Positions 34,268 through 41,916 of a stretch of DNA of 64,000 nucleotides are shown here, piece by piece (position 1 is the stretch's first letter; each line of letters begins with the position of its first letter). Below the pieces are notes generated by a model. It saw nothing but the letters and a program-made list of their open reading frames with translations, had not been told where the DNA came from and made no database searches. The translations under genes were made by a program, and so were the position numbers. Location: the NCBI RefSeq assembly GCF_024205705.1, contig NZ_CP073115.1, positions 1,736,001 to 1,800,000 on the forward strand, written 5' to 3'. This DNA comes from Neisseria subflava. Lineage in GTDB: Bacteria > Pseudomonadota > Gammaproteobacteria > Burkholderiales > Neisseriaceae.

Positions 34268-34625
34268 GTGTTCGATTTATTTTTCAGACGGCCTGAAACA
34301 ACCGTCCCTGGGTGTTACATTTTAGCAAAAAGCGTTTTTCCGCCTCTTTTCATTCAATTTTGAATTAACAGGCTGTCGGATTTTGTAAAAAATATGGAAA
34401 ACAAAGTATTGCCCGTTCATCAAACGATGAACGGTAACATATAAATACCGTTTATCTTTAAAAACTTCCGATTATTTTAATGTAAAAATGGAACTTTTTT
34501 AAAAATCCCGATACATTCTTTGTTGACCTCAATCCATTTAAGCAGCATACTTTAGGCATTCCGCGAAGACGGAAATCAAAAAACACACATTTACTTATAA
34601 AACTAACTTATTGGGAAACCTCACC
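34268..34625. other. Divergent region between ccoI and a 41-residue membrane peptide gene
   Basis: About 360 bases without a larger gene. It contains a DUS at about 34282, the perfect inverted repeat CCGTTCATC / GATGAACGG (34413-34421 and 34426-34434, 4-base loop AAAC, no U-run), and an FNR-like site TTGACctcaATCCA at 34523-34536. These could control either divergent gene. No RNA gene is recognised. Confidence 0.45.
34523..34536. promoter_or_regulatory. Possible FNR site
   Basis: TTGACCTCAATCCA matches the FNR consensus TTGATnnnnATCAA at 8 of 10 fixed positions. An oxygen-responsive site would make sense beside a cbb3-oxidase copper pump, but no well-placed -10 is visible and one such match can be chance. 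Confidence 0.25.
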
Positions 34626-34751
34626 ATGATTGATCGCCTTATGCCTATCTTCGCCGTTATCGGCATTTTGTCCAGCACCGTATACCTGAGCCTCGCCGCT
34701 TGGATGCTTTACGAAAACGTGTTCAAAAAGAAAAGCCCTCTGTCGGCATAA
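34626..34751 (+). CDS. 41-residue single-pass membrane peptide
   Basis: A short gene reading MIDRLMPIFAVIGILSS then a hydrophobic stretch to about residue 30 and a basic tail ENVFKKKSPLSA. One membrane helix with the tail in the cytoplasm is predicted. ATG 34626 follows TTGGGAAACC, an acceptable ribosome-binding site, and a DUS terminator lies 25 bases after the stop, so it looks like a real gene. It is divergent from ccoI. Small helper peptides of cbb3 oxidase (CcoS, CcoQ, CcoM) are similar in size, but I see no specific match; the link is only positional. Confidence 0.55.
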   Translation: MIDRLMPIFAVIGILSSTVYLSLAAWMLYENVFKKKSPLSA

Positions 34752-34776
34752 TCCTCGGATTTAGAATTTTACGGTA

Positions 34777-34803
34777 AGGCCGTCTGAACATTCAGACGGC
34801 CTT
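34777..34803. terminator. Bidirectional DUS terminator before hflX
   Basis: AGGCCGTCTGAA (34777-34788) and TTCAGACGGCCT (34791-34802) with a 2-base loop, between the convergent 41-residue gene and hflX. Confidence 0.85.
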
Positions 34804-34819
34804 GTTTCATTCCATACCA

Positions 34820-35980
34820 TCAAGCACTTGGCTGTACGGCCAATTCAATCATCGCTTCGCGCAAACCGTCCAAACCCAAACTTTCAGCAACGGAAACATT
34901 CACGCCGACGGCATGCCCGGAATTGTCGCGCAAAATGCCTGCTTCACGCATACCCGACGGCAGCAAATCGATTTTGTTGTACACCACCAATTGCGGAATT
35001 TCATGTGCGCCGATTTCTTCCAAGACTTCGTTGACATCGTCCATCTGCCGTTCAAAATCGGGATTGGAGGCATCAACGACGTGCAGTAGCACATCCGCCA
35101 TCGTCGTCTCTTCCAAGGTAGCGGAAAACGCCGATACCAGCTTGTGCGGCAAATCGCGGACAAAGCCGACGGTATCGGTCAAAATCACGCTTGCCTCATG
35201 CGACAGGAAAAGCCGTCGCGCAGTAGTATCCAAAGTGGCGAACAACTGGTCTTTCGCCAATACGTCCGCTTTGGTCAAGCGGTTGAACAGGCTGGATTTT
35301 CCGGCATTGGTATAGCCGACAATGGCAAAGGTTTTCAGACGGCCGCTCATGCGCGATTTGCGGCGTGTGGCGCGTTGCTTGCGGACATCGGCAAGCTGTT
35401 TTTTCAATGCCGTGATTTTCTGTCCGATTAAACGGCGGTCGGTTTCCAACTGGGTTTCACCCGGCCCTTTCAAGCCGATACCACCCTTCTGACTTTGCAA
35501 ATGCCCATAACCGCGCACCAGCCGTCCGCTCAAGTGATTCAACTGAGCCAGCTCCACCTGCAACTTACCTTCCTGCGACTGGGCGCGTTCGGCAAAAATC
35601 GCCAAAATTAAACCCACTCTGTCGAGGACGCGGCATTGAAGCTCTTTTTCCAGATTACGCTCTTGTGTCGGCGTGAGTTCGTGGTTGAACACGACCAGCC
35701 CGACATCATGCTGCTTAACCACTGCCGCCAACTCTTCCGCCTTGCCCGTACCGACAAACAAAGCCGGATGCGGTTTATCGCGGCGTGAAGTTTCGATAGA
35801 AACCAAATCGCCGCCGGCCGCGCCCACCAATTCTGCCGCTTCGGTCAAAGCCGTCTGAAAGCCGCGTTCGCGCGTTTCGTTTGCGCCGGAATAGTCCGCC
35901 GTCAGCATCACGCCGACCAAGAGGACGCGTTCGGGCTTTTCCAAAGATTTATCGACGGAAAACAGATTGCGCTTGCTCAA
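34820..35980 (-). CDS. hflX: Ribosome-associated GTPase HflX, TTG start
   Basis: HflX is a GTPase that binds the 50S subunit and splits stalled ribosomes under stress. It has 386 residues. The N-terminal domain includes FNHELTPTQERNLEKEL and the GYGHLQSQKGGIGLKGPGET family motif (split landmark). The G domain has GYTNAGKSSLFNRL (about 222), LTDTVGFVRDLPH and VYNKIDLL. The best start is TTG at 35980, with AAAGGAAA placed correctly upstream. There is no ATG near the expected N-terminus LSKRNLFSVDK; the frame continues upstream only with poor, non-homologous sequence. A DUS overlaps the ribosome-binding region (35991-36002). Confidence 0.9.
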   Translation of the reverse strand: MSKRNLFSVDKSLEKPERVLLVGVMLTADYSGANETRERGFQTALTEAAELVGAAGGDLVSIETSRRDKPHPALFVGTGKAEELAAVVKQHDVGLVVFNHELTPTQERNLEKELQCRVLDRVGLILAIFAERAQSQEGKLQVELAQLNHLSGRLVRGYGHLQSQKGGIGLKGPGETQLETDRRLIGQKITALKKQLADVRKQRATRRKSRMSGRLKTFAIVGYTNAGKSSLFNRLTKADVLAKDQLFATLDTTARRLFLSHEASVILTDTVGFVRDLPHKLVSAFSATLEETTMADVLLHVVDASNPDFERQMDDVNEVLEEIGAHEIPQLVVYNKIDLLPSGMREAGILRDNSGHAVGVNVSVAESLGLDGLREAMIELAVQPSA

Positions 35981-36024
35981 AGAATTTCCTTTCAGACGGC
36001 CTGACGGCTGGGTCAAAGTGCTGA

Positions 36025-37245
36025 TTAACGGTTTTTCAAAATATCGGCGAAATATTCGGCCACTTCTGCCAAACGTCCGCCTTGCACGGCATAAGGCTGC
36101 ATGACGGCCACCAGCTGCTCCAATACTTCGCGCGTTTCGGTTTGCGCGTGTTCGCGGTAGAGCCACATATTTTGCATGGTCACAGTGGTCAATTCCTCGC
36201 GTACATCCAGCAAGAGCAAGTGTCGGCAAGACTCATAGCCTTGACGCAAATCGCCGGCCGCATAGGCGGTAACCGACAATTCATAGTCGATGTCCAACTG
36301 ATAAACATTGCTTTGGACAAAAAGAATATCGTCTGTTGGGAACGGAATGCGTTTCGCCATCAGGCCGATTGCATGGGAAATGCGGTATTTTCCTTCCTGA
36401 CGCAGCATGGTTTGCGCAAGGTAGAGACACTCGGCACGGCGCGGATTGTAATCGTAGCCTGCCAACCAAGTCGCCAAGGCTTCATCGCGTTTGCCCATTA
36501 ATTTGTAGCACTCGCCCAGCTGTTGGTAAGAAACCGTCACTTCCTCTATCCAACCGCCCAACTCGATGCGTTTTTTAAACCATTCGCTTGCACGCTCGGG
36601 CATATCAGAATCCCAATAAGAGCGTGCCGCATAAAAGGCGTAACGCGGTTTCAGGTCTTCGTCTTCAGGGCTGTAAAACGCTTTTTCCAAAGAAACGGCG
36701 TCAAGCAGGTATTTGTTCGCCATATTGCTGCGTGCGCCGAAACGACCGCTGAGAACCGTATAGTCGCCATGAAGCGTGGCTTCGCTGGTATCTTGTTTGT
36801 CGGTTTCAATAAATTCGTGCAACACGCCGCGCCAGTAGAATGTGCCGTCATTGCGTAACAACAGCGGACGATAATAAACCACGCTGCCCATGGCATTTCT
36901 CATGCGGAGGCGGTAGCGGTCGGCGGTCAGCTCGGGCAATTCCAATTTGCCTTCAAAGCGGTCGTCCGCATCAAAAATCAACACGTAATCGGTTTTGTCT
37001 TTTGCGTGTTTCAACGCTTGATTGCGGTTGTATGCAAAATTTTGCCAACCATCATGATGAATCTCGCCTGCGATGCCCTTTGCATCGAAAAAGCGGCGGA
37101 TCACGCCGGCGGTATCATCGGTCGAGCCGGTGTCGCTGATGACATAGTAGTCAAGTTTGATGTGGTCGGTGATGTTGGCCAGTGTTTCTTCGATGATTGC
37201 CGCTTCGTTTTTGACAATCATATTCAAGCAGATGGTTTGGGACAT
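36025..37245 (-). CDS. Family 2 glycosyltransferase with a helical-repeat C-terminus
   Basis: A 406-residue protein. The N-terminal GT-A domain (about 1-200) starts MSQTICLNMIVKNEAAII and has YYVISDTGSTDDT and the metal-binding FDADDRFEG motif (about 90). It resembles the two-domain glycosyltransferases whose second half (about 210-400) is TPR-like, with helix pairs such as YAFYAARSYWDSDMPERASEW and QLGECYKLMGKRDEALATW. No membrane helix or signal is evident, so it is cytoplasmic. Substrate unknown; a surface-sugar role is a guess from the family. ATG 37245 (MSQT) fits the homologous start better than ATG 37260, though neither has a good ribosome-binding site. Confidence 0.8.
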   Translation of the reverse strand: MSQTICLNMIVKNEAAIIEETLANITDHIKLDYYVISDTGSTDDTAGVIRRFFDAKGIAGEIHHDGWQNFAYNRNQALKHAKDKTDYVLIFDADDRFEGKLELPELTADRYRLRMRNAMGSVVYYRPLLLRNDGTFYWRGVLHEFIETDKQDTSEATLHGDYTVLSGRFGARSNMANKYLLDAVSLEKAFYSPEDEDLKPRYAFYAARSYWDSDMPERASEWFKKRIELGGWIEEVTVSYQQLGECYKLMGKRDEALATWLAGYDYNPRRAECLYLAQTMLRQEGKYRISHAIGLMAKRIPFPTDDILFVQSNVYQLDIDYELSVTAYAAGDLRQGYESCRHLLLLDVREELTTVTMQNMWLYREHAQTETREVLEQLVAVMQPYAVQGGRLAEVAEYFADILKNR

Positions 37246-37317
37246 TTTCAATAGCCGCATTGGTTTGGAAAGGTATTATTTTACTTTAGCATTTTGTTTT
37301 TTGCACACAAAATACTC

Positions 37318-37349
37318 AGGCCGTCTGAAGATTGCCTTTCAAACGGCCT
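37318..37349. terminator. Imperfect DUS hairpin between lptG and the glycosyltransferase
   Basis: AGGCCGTCTGAA (37318-37329) pairs with TTCAAACGGCCT (37338-37349), one mismatch. On the minus strand it follows lptG closely (stop at 37365). Confidence 0.75.
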
Positions 37350-37364
37350 GAAGTTTATTTTGCC

Positions 37365-38435
37365 TTATCTTTTTTCCTGACGGCGTATCAGATACACCGC
37401 CAACAGTGCAAACAAAACCGTCGGCAATGCGCCTGCCAAAAACGGCGGCACGCCGTACAACTGGCTGGTAAAGCCGAAGAGCCGTCCGGCAAAGTGAAAC
37501 AGCAAACCGAGACAGATACCGCCGAAAAGTTTCAAGCCCATATTGCCGTGGCGCGTGGTTTGCGGGGTAAAGGCGAAGGCAACAAGCGCCATCACCCATG
37601 CGGCAACGGGATACACCAGCTTGCGCCACCATGCGATGGCATAGACTTGGGTATTTTGGTTGTTTTTTTCCAGATGGTCGATGTAGGTAGTCAATTCGCC
37701 GACAGACATTTGGTCGGGCTTGACGAGCAATACATCCATCAGGTTGCGTTTGACGGAAATCGGCCAGTTTTCTTCGGCGGCAGTAGAAACCTCGACTTTA
37801 TCTTCGCCCAATATGCTGCGGCGGATATTTTTCAGCTGCCAGCTACCGTCTGGATTCAAAACAGCGGATTCGGCTTCTGCCGCTTGGATCAGTTCGTTTT
37901 TATCGTTGCGCTGCCAAATTTTGATGCCCAAAAGCGTATGGTCGGGCAACATTTCGCGCACGTTGATAATGCTGTTTTTTTCTTTCAACCAAAGGCCGGT
38001 ATTGCCGGTGCTGATTTTGCCGTTAATGGCCGCAGCTTTGATGTTTTCGGCTTTTTGGCTCAGAGTGGGAGCAACCCATTCGCCAAGTGCGACGGTGGCA
38101 ATGGCGAAAATCAAACCGAACTGCGACAGAATCAACAGCAGCTTTTTGGTACTCATGCCGCTGGCTTTGATAACGGTCAGCTCGCTGCCGGAAGCCAGTT
38201 GGCTGAGGGAAATCAGGCCGCCGATCAAAACGGCTAACGGCATCAGTTCATATGCGCGCGCAGGCATCTGCATTAAAACATACTGCCCCAATTTTGCGCC
38301 GTTATAGCTGCCTTTTCCAAGATCGCCGACTTCGTTGATGATTTCAAAAAAGCTGTACAAAGCGAGGAAGGCAAGGAGGGCGTAAACCGCCATAACCGCC
38401 ATTTGACGGATGATGTAACGTGAAATCAGGTTCAT
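37365..38435 (-). CDS. lptG: LPS export ABC transporter permease LptG
   Basis: With LptF and the LptB ATPase, LptG extracts lipooligosaccharide from the inner membrane and feeds it to the LptA bridge. It has 356 residues: three N-terminal helices (about 10-115), a periplasmic beta-jellyroll domain (about 125-260), and three C-terminal helices. Family motifs include SRYIIRQM, PARAYELMPLAVLIGGL and LTVIKASGMS. Its ATG at 38435 overlaps the lptF stop (ATGA at 38432-38435), so translation of the two is coupled. Confidence 0.94.
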   Translation of the reverse strand: MNLISRYIIRQMAVMAVYALLAFLALYSFFEIINEVGDLGKGSYNGAKLGQYVLMQMPARAYELMPLAVLIGGLISLSQLASGSELTVIKASGMSTKKLLLILSQFGLIFAIATVALGEWVAPTLSQKAENIKAAAINGKISTGNTGLWLKEKNSIINVREMLPDHTLLGIKIWQRNDKNELIQAAEAESAVLNPDGSWQLKNIRRSILGEDKVEVSTAAEENWPISVKRNLMDVLLVKPDQMSVGELTTYIDHLEKNNQNTQVYAIAWWRKLVYPVAAWVMALVAFAFTPQTTRHGNMGLKLFGGICLGLLFHFAGRLFGFTSQLYGVPPFLAGALPTVLFALLAVYLIRRQEKR

Positions 38436-39547
38436 TTTCCGCCTTTCAATGTCAGACTTTTGGCAACCGCCTGCCAGAAGGGTTGGCTGGGCATACTGCG
38501 CACGCGCAGCAGGACGACGGCAATCACAAACATGATGATGTGCATAGGCAGCAGCCCGAGCCAGAAATGGATTTTGCCGTCTTCCACGGCGTTGCGCAGG
38601 AAGGTCAGCCCGTTTTGGTAAACCAAAAACAAACCGATGGCAATCAGGATATTGTAGGTATGGCCGCTGCGCGGATTGAAATAGGAAAGCGGCACAGCAA
38701 GCAGGCACAGCAACAAAACACTGACGGTCAAGGAAATACGCCACATCAATTCCGCCTGGTGTTGGGGATTGCTGCTGCCAATCAGTTGAGCAGTCGGAAT
38801 GGTACGGCGGTGTGAAACAGGGTCGATAAGTTTGGGCGTGGTGCTGATAATCAGGCTGAGGTGTTGGAAAGAAACGCGGTTGTAATCGGCTTTGCCGGGC
38901 GTACCGCTATAACGGTAGCCGTCGCGCAATTCAAGCGTGCGTTTGTTGTCGGTCAGCGAAAAATTGCCCTCTTTGGCAAAAACGATGTTGTCGTTACCGT
39001 TTTTGTCCTGCTCGCGCAGGAACAGGTTTTTCATGATGCCGGATTCGGTATCGAAGGTTTCGACAAAATAAACCCTGCCGTTGCGCTTGCCCAAGCTATT
39101 AAACTCGCCGGCTTCCACCAAAGACAATTCCTGCTTCTGCTTCAAGATTTCGGCATATTCGCGGCTGCGCAACTCTGCCCACGGCATTACCCAAAGCTGC
39201 ATGACGGCAATCAAAATGGCAAACGGCACGGCAAACTGCATGACCGGGCGTATCCATTGTTTCAATGCCAATCCGCAAGAGAGCCAAACCGACATCTCGC
39301 TGTCGCGCCAATAGCGGGTCAATACGGTCAACGTACTGATAAATGCGGTCAACACCAGCAAAAGCGGGGTCATGCCGATTACCCAAAAGCCGACCAAGGC
39401 CAACACGGCATCGATGGCGACACGCCCGTCGGCTGCGCGGCCAAGCAGGTTGATAGCCTGCGTCGACACCAATACTGCCAAGAGGACGACAAAGATGCCG
39501 ACGGCGGTAAAGGAAAGTTCTTTAATAAAGTTTCTTTGGTAAATCAT
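38432..39547 (-). CDS. lptF: LPS export ABC transporter permease LptF
   Basis: The partner permease of LptG, 371 residues. The start IYQRNFIKELSFTAVGIFVVLLAV gives the first helix; RYWRDSEMSVWLSCGL (about 95) is a typical coupling-region motif. The periplasmic domain covers about 130-265, and three further helices end the protein. Arrangement lptF-lptG, divergent from pepA, is conserved in many proteobacteria. There are 158 bases between its start and the pepA start, containing both promoters and two DUS (one of the AT dialect). Confidence 0.94.
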   Translation of the reverse strand: MIYQRNFIKELSFTAVGIFVVLLAVLVSTQAINLLGRAADGRVAIDAVLALVGFWVIGMTPLLLVLTAFISTLTVLTRYWRDSEMSVWLSCGLALKQWIRPVMQFAVPFAILIAVMQLWVMPWAELRSREYAEILKQKQELSLVEAGEFNSLGKRNGRVYFVETFDTESGIMKNLFLREQDKNGNDNIVFAKEGNFSLTDNKRTLELRDGYRYSGTPGKADYNRVSFQHLSLIISTTPKLIDPVSHRRTIPTAQLIGSSNPQHQAELMWRISLTVSVLLLCLLAVPLSYFNPRSGHTYNILIAIGLFLVYQNGLTFLRNAVEDGKIHFWLGLLPMHIIMFVIAVVLLRVRSMPSQPFWQAVAKSLTLKGGK

Positions 39548-39599
39548 AAGATTGAGCGTGGTATACGGTTTATGGGAAACCTATATTTATTAATAAGGC

Positions 39600-39672
39600 T
39601 TCAGACGGCATGACACAAATGGAGTACAATGATTTTCATCTGTTCGGACGGCTGGTCAACAGGCCGTCTGAA
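39600..39672. repeat. Mixed-dialect DUS pair in the lptF-pepA promoter region
   Basis: TTCAGACGGCAT at 39600-39611 is the complement of the AT-dialect DUS. AGGCCGTCTGAA at 39661-39672 is the AG dialect. They are inverted with a ~49-base gap, so a weak 11-bp pairing is possible but termination is unlikely. Confidence 0.7.
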
Positions 39673-39705
39673 CAACCGACAACCGTTCCAATCAGGAGAA
39701 TAAAC

Positions 39706-41115
39706 GTGAAATTTAGCACAAAAGCCGAAACTTTGCAGGCTCAACAGGCAGGTGCGCAATTATTTGTCTGCGCCGACGCATCGCAACTGAGCAACCCGAC
39801 TGCCCTCGCCCTCTTCGCTTCCCTTGAAGAAGGTCAAAATTTCGCCGACACCAAAATCCCGACGGACAACGGTTTGCAAGCCATTGCCGTCGTCCGCCTC
39901 GAAAAAACCGACCGCGCCGCATTGAACAAAGCCGCAGCCGAAGCCGCCAAATGGGCGCAAAATCAAGAAACGGTCAATGTGGACGTTCACGCCTTTGAAG
40001 AAGCGCAAGCCGCCGCCGTTGCCGAAGCGTTTGCAATTGCGTTCGGCAATGCCGCCTACCGTTTCGACCGCTACAAAAAAGAAGCCAAACCGGCCAAATT
40101 TGCAGAAGCCGTGTTCCACAGCGCACACGAAGCCGCCGTCAAAGAAGCCCTGCGCGTTGCCGAAGCGCAAGTTTACGGACAAAGCCTCTGCCGCGACTTG
40201 GGCAATGCCGCACCAAACGAATGCACGCCTGAATTCCTCGCGCGTACCGCCAAAGCCGAAGCCGAAAAACTGGGCGCACACGCTAAAATCATTGAAAAAG
40301 ACTACATCAAAGAAAACATGGGTTCGTTCTGGTCTGTCGCCAAAGGCAGCGTCGAAGACCCATATTTGGTCGAACTGAGCTATTTCGGTGCAGCCGACAA
40401 AGAAGCCGCGCCTGTGGTATTGGTCGGCAAAGGCATTACCTTCGACACCGGCGGCATTTCCCTCAAACCCGGCCTAAACATGGACGAAATGAAGTTCGAC
40501 ATGTGCGGCGCGGCAACCGTCATCAGCACATTCTGCGCCGCCGTCAAACTGCAACTGCCGATCAACCTGATTGCCATCGTCGCCACTTGTGAAAACATGC
40601 CTTCCGGCGTGGCCAACAAACCGGGGGATGTCGTAAAAAGCATGAAAGGCTTGACCATCGAAGTGTTGAACACCGATGCCGAAGGCCGTCTGATTTTGTG
40701 TGACGCTTTAACTTACGCCGAACAATTCAAACCCCAAGCCGTCATCGACGTCGCTACCCTGACCGGCGCGTGCATCATCGCCTTGGGTCATGACGTCAGC
40801 GGCGTGATGGGCAACAATCAAGATTTGGTCGACAGCCTGCTGGCCGCTTCCCGCAACGTGGACGACAAAGCATGGCAACTGCCGCTCTTTAAGACTTACA
40901 AAGACCAACTCAAATCCAACTTTGCCGACATTCCAAACATCGGCACGCCGGGTGCAGGCACGATTACCGCCGCAACATTCCTGTCTTACTTTACCGAAGA
41001 CTATTCATGGGCACACCTCGACATCGCAGGTACCGCATGGAAATCCGGCGGTGAAAAAGGCGCGACCGGCCGCCCTGTTCCTTTATTGTTGAACTATCTG
41101 CGCAATGTGAAATAA
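39706..41115 (+). CDS. pepA: Leucyl aminopeptidase (family M17), GTG start
   Basis: A 469-residue cytosolic two-metal aminopeptidase. The catalytic domain has VGKGITFDTGGISLKPG (metal-binding Lys/Asp), MCGAATVIS and the signature NTDAEGRLILCD at about 323-334. The start is GTG at 39706: AGGAGAATAAAC is placed exactly upstream, and KFSTKAETLQAQQAGAQLF matches the neisserial N-terminus. The frame extends further upstream to an ATG at 39610, but that segment contains the promoter DUS and lacks family similarity. Followed by a GC-rich hairpin at 41128-41160. Confidence 0.94.
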   Translation: MKFSTKAETLQAQQAGAQLFVCADASQLSNPTALALFASLEEGQNFADTKIPTDNGLQAIAVVRLEKTDRAALNKAAAEAAKWAQNQETVNVDVHAFEEAQAAAVAEAFAIAFGNAAYRFDRYKKEAKPAKFAEAVFHSAHEAAVKEALRVAEAQVYGQSLCRDLGNAAPNECTPEFLARTAKAEAEKLGAHAKIIEKDYIKENMGSFWSVAKGSVEDPYLVELSYFGAADKEAAPVVLVGKGITFDTGGISLKPGLNMDEMKFDMCGAATVISTFCAAVKLQLPINLIAIVATCENMPSGVANKPGDVVKSMKGLTIEVLNTDAEGRLILCDALTYAEQFKPQAVIDVATLTGACIIALGHDVSGVMGNNQDLVDSLLAASRNVDDKAWQLPLFKTYKDQLKSNFADIPNIGTPGAGTITAATFLSYFTEDYSWAHLDIAGTAWKSGGEKGATGRPVPLLLNYLRNVK

Positions 41116-41127
41116 ATCTTGGGGGAA

Positions 41128-41168
41128 GCCTGCGGGGTTACACATTTCAACCCCGCAGGCCGTCTGAA
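41128..41168 (+). terminator. GC-rich hairpin plus DUS after pepA
   Basis: GCCTGCGGGGTT (41128-41139) pairs with AACCCCGCAGGC (41149-41160), with a 9-base loop; a single DUS (41157-41168) overlaps its right arm. There is no U-run, so it may protect the mRNA end or terminate weakly. Confidence 0.6.
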
Positions 41169-41215
41169 AACGGAATCGGCATTATCTGACTCAACCTGAC
41201 AAACGGAGAACCACC

Positions 41216-41697
41216 ATGAAACCACTATTTGCCGCATTATCTGTCGCCCTTCTGCTCGGCACATCCATAAGTGCTCAAGCTGCCGAACAAACCACCCCAC
41301 CGACCGCAGCATCCAAGTGTACAAAAAAGCCGACTTAGCAGAATGGAACCGCGAAAACGCTGCCGGAGGCCAAGGCCCTCTGCTCGGCAGCTTTGCCTTC
41401 ACGCGCCATCAAACCGCCGACCAAGACGCATTCAAAGAAATCGGTTGGCTCACATTACCGCCGGGCGCTTCCATCGGCCAACACAAACATACCGGCAATG
41501 AAGACGTTTACATCATCGTATCCGGCAAAGGCCTGTTTACCGACAGCGAAGGCAAACAAACCGAAGTCGGCGCCGGCGACATTACCATCGCCCGCCCCGG
41601 CCAGTCCCACGCGTTGAAAAATATCGGCAGAAAGCCGTTAGTCTTCCTTGATCTGATTGCAGAGACCGCTGGCGCTAAAGCCGCCGAAACCAAGTAA
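41216..41697 (+). pseudogene. Exported cupin-domain protein, interrupted by a frameshift at 41295-41298
   Basis: The first frame from ATG 41216 is a signal peptide (MKPLFAALSVALLLGTSISAQA, cleavage near 22-23). The second frame supplies YKKADLAEWNREN and a single cupin domain with the metal-binding motif GQHKHTGNEDVYIIVSGKG (about 90-108) and the second motif PGQSHALKNIG. Reading the C4 run at 41295-41298 as C5 joins them into a 160-residue periplasmic protein (EQTTPTDRSIQVYKKAD). The role is unknown; the HxH...E pattern suggests a metal site. A ribosome-binding site (CGGAGAACCACC) precedes the start. The lesion matches the other homopolymer frameshifts in the window. Confidence 0.78.
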
Positions 41698-41799
41698 TGC
41701 TTTCAATGAAAGCAAACCATCTGCCATGACTTTCTGCTTTACCCAAACCAGGCAGCAGAGAGATTGTTCCGTTTTCATTTAAACCTACATACAAGCTAA

Positions 41800-41843
41800 A
41801 GGCCGTCTGAAAACCACGCTTCGTTTTCAGACGGCCTTTTTTT
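41800..41843. terminator. DUS terminator upstream of znuD
   Basis: AGGCCGTCTGAA (41800-41811) and TTCAGACGGCCT (41826-41837), stem extended by AAAAC/GTTTT, then T7. It ends the cupin transcript. Confidence 0.9.
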
Positions 41844-41873
41844 CTCAAAAATCTTATCATATAAATGATGCAA

Positions 41874-41888
41874 TGTTATATAATAACA
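41874..41888. promoter_or_regulatory. Zur box upstream of znuD
   Basis: TGTTATATAATAACA fits the neisserial Zur consensus TGTTATDNDATAACA at every position. It lies 28 bases before the znuD ATG and overlaps a TATAAT -10 (41879-41884), so zinc-loaded Zur would block the promoter. Confidence 0.88.
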
Positions 41889-41916
41889 GCCTTTCGAAAT
41901 ATGATGAGAAACTAAA

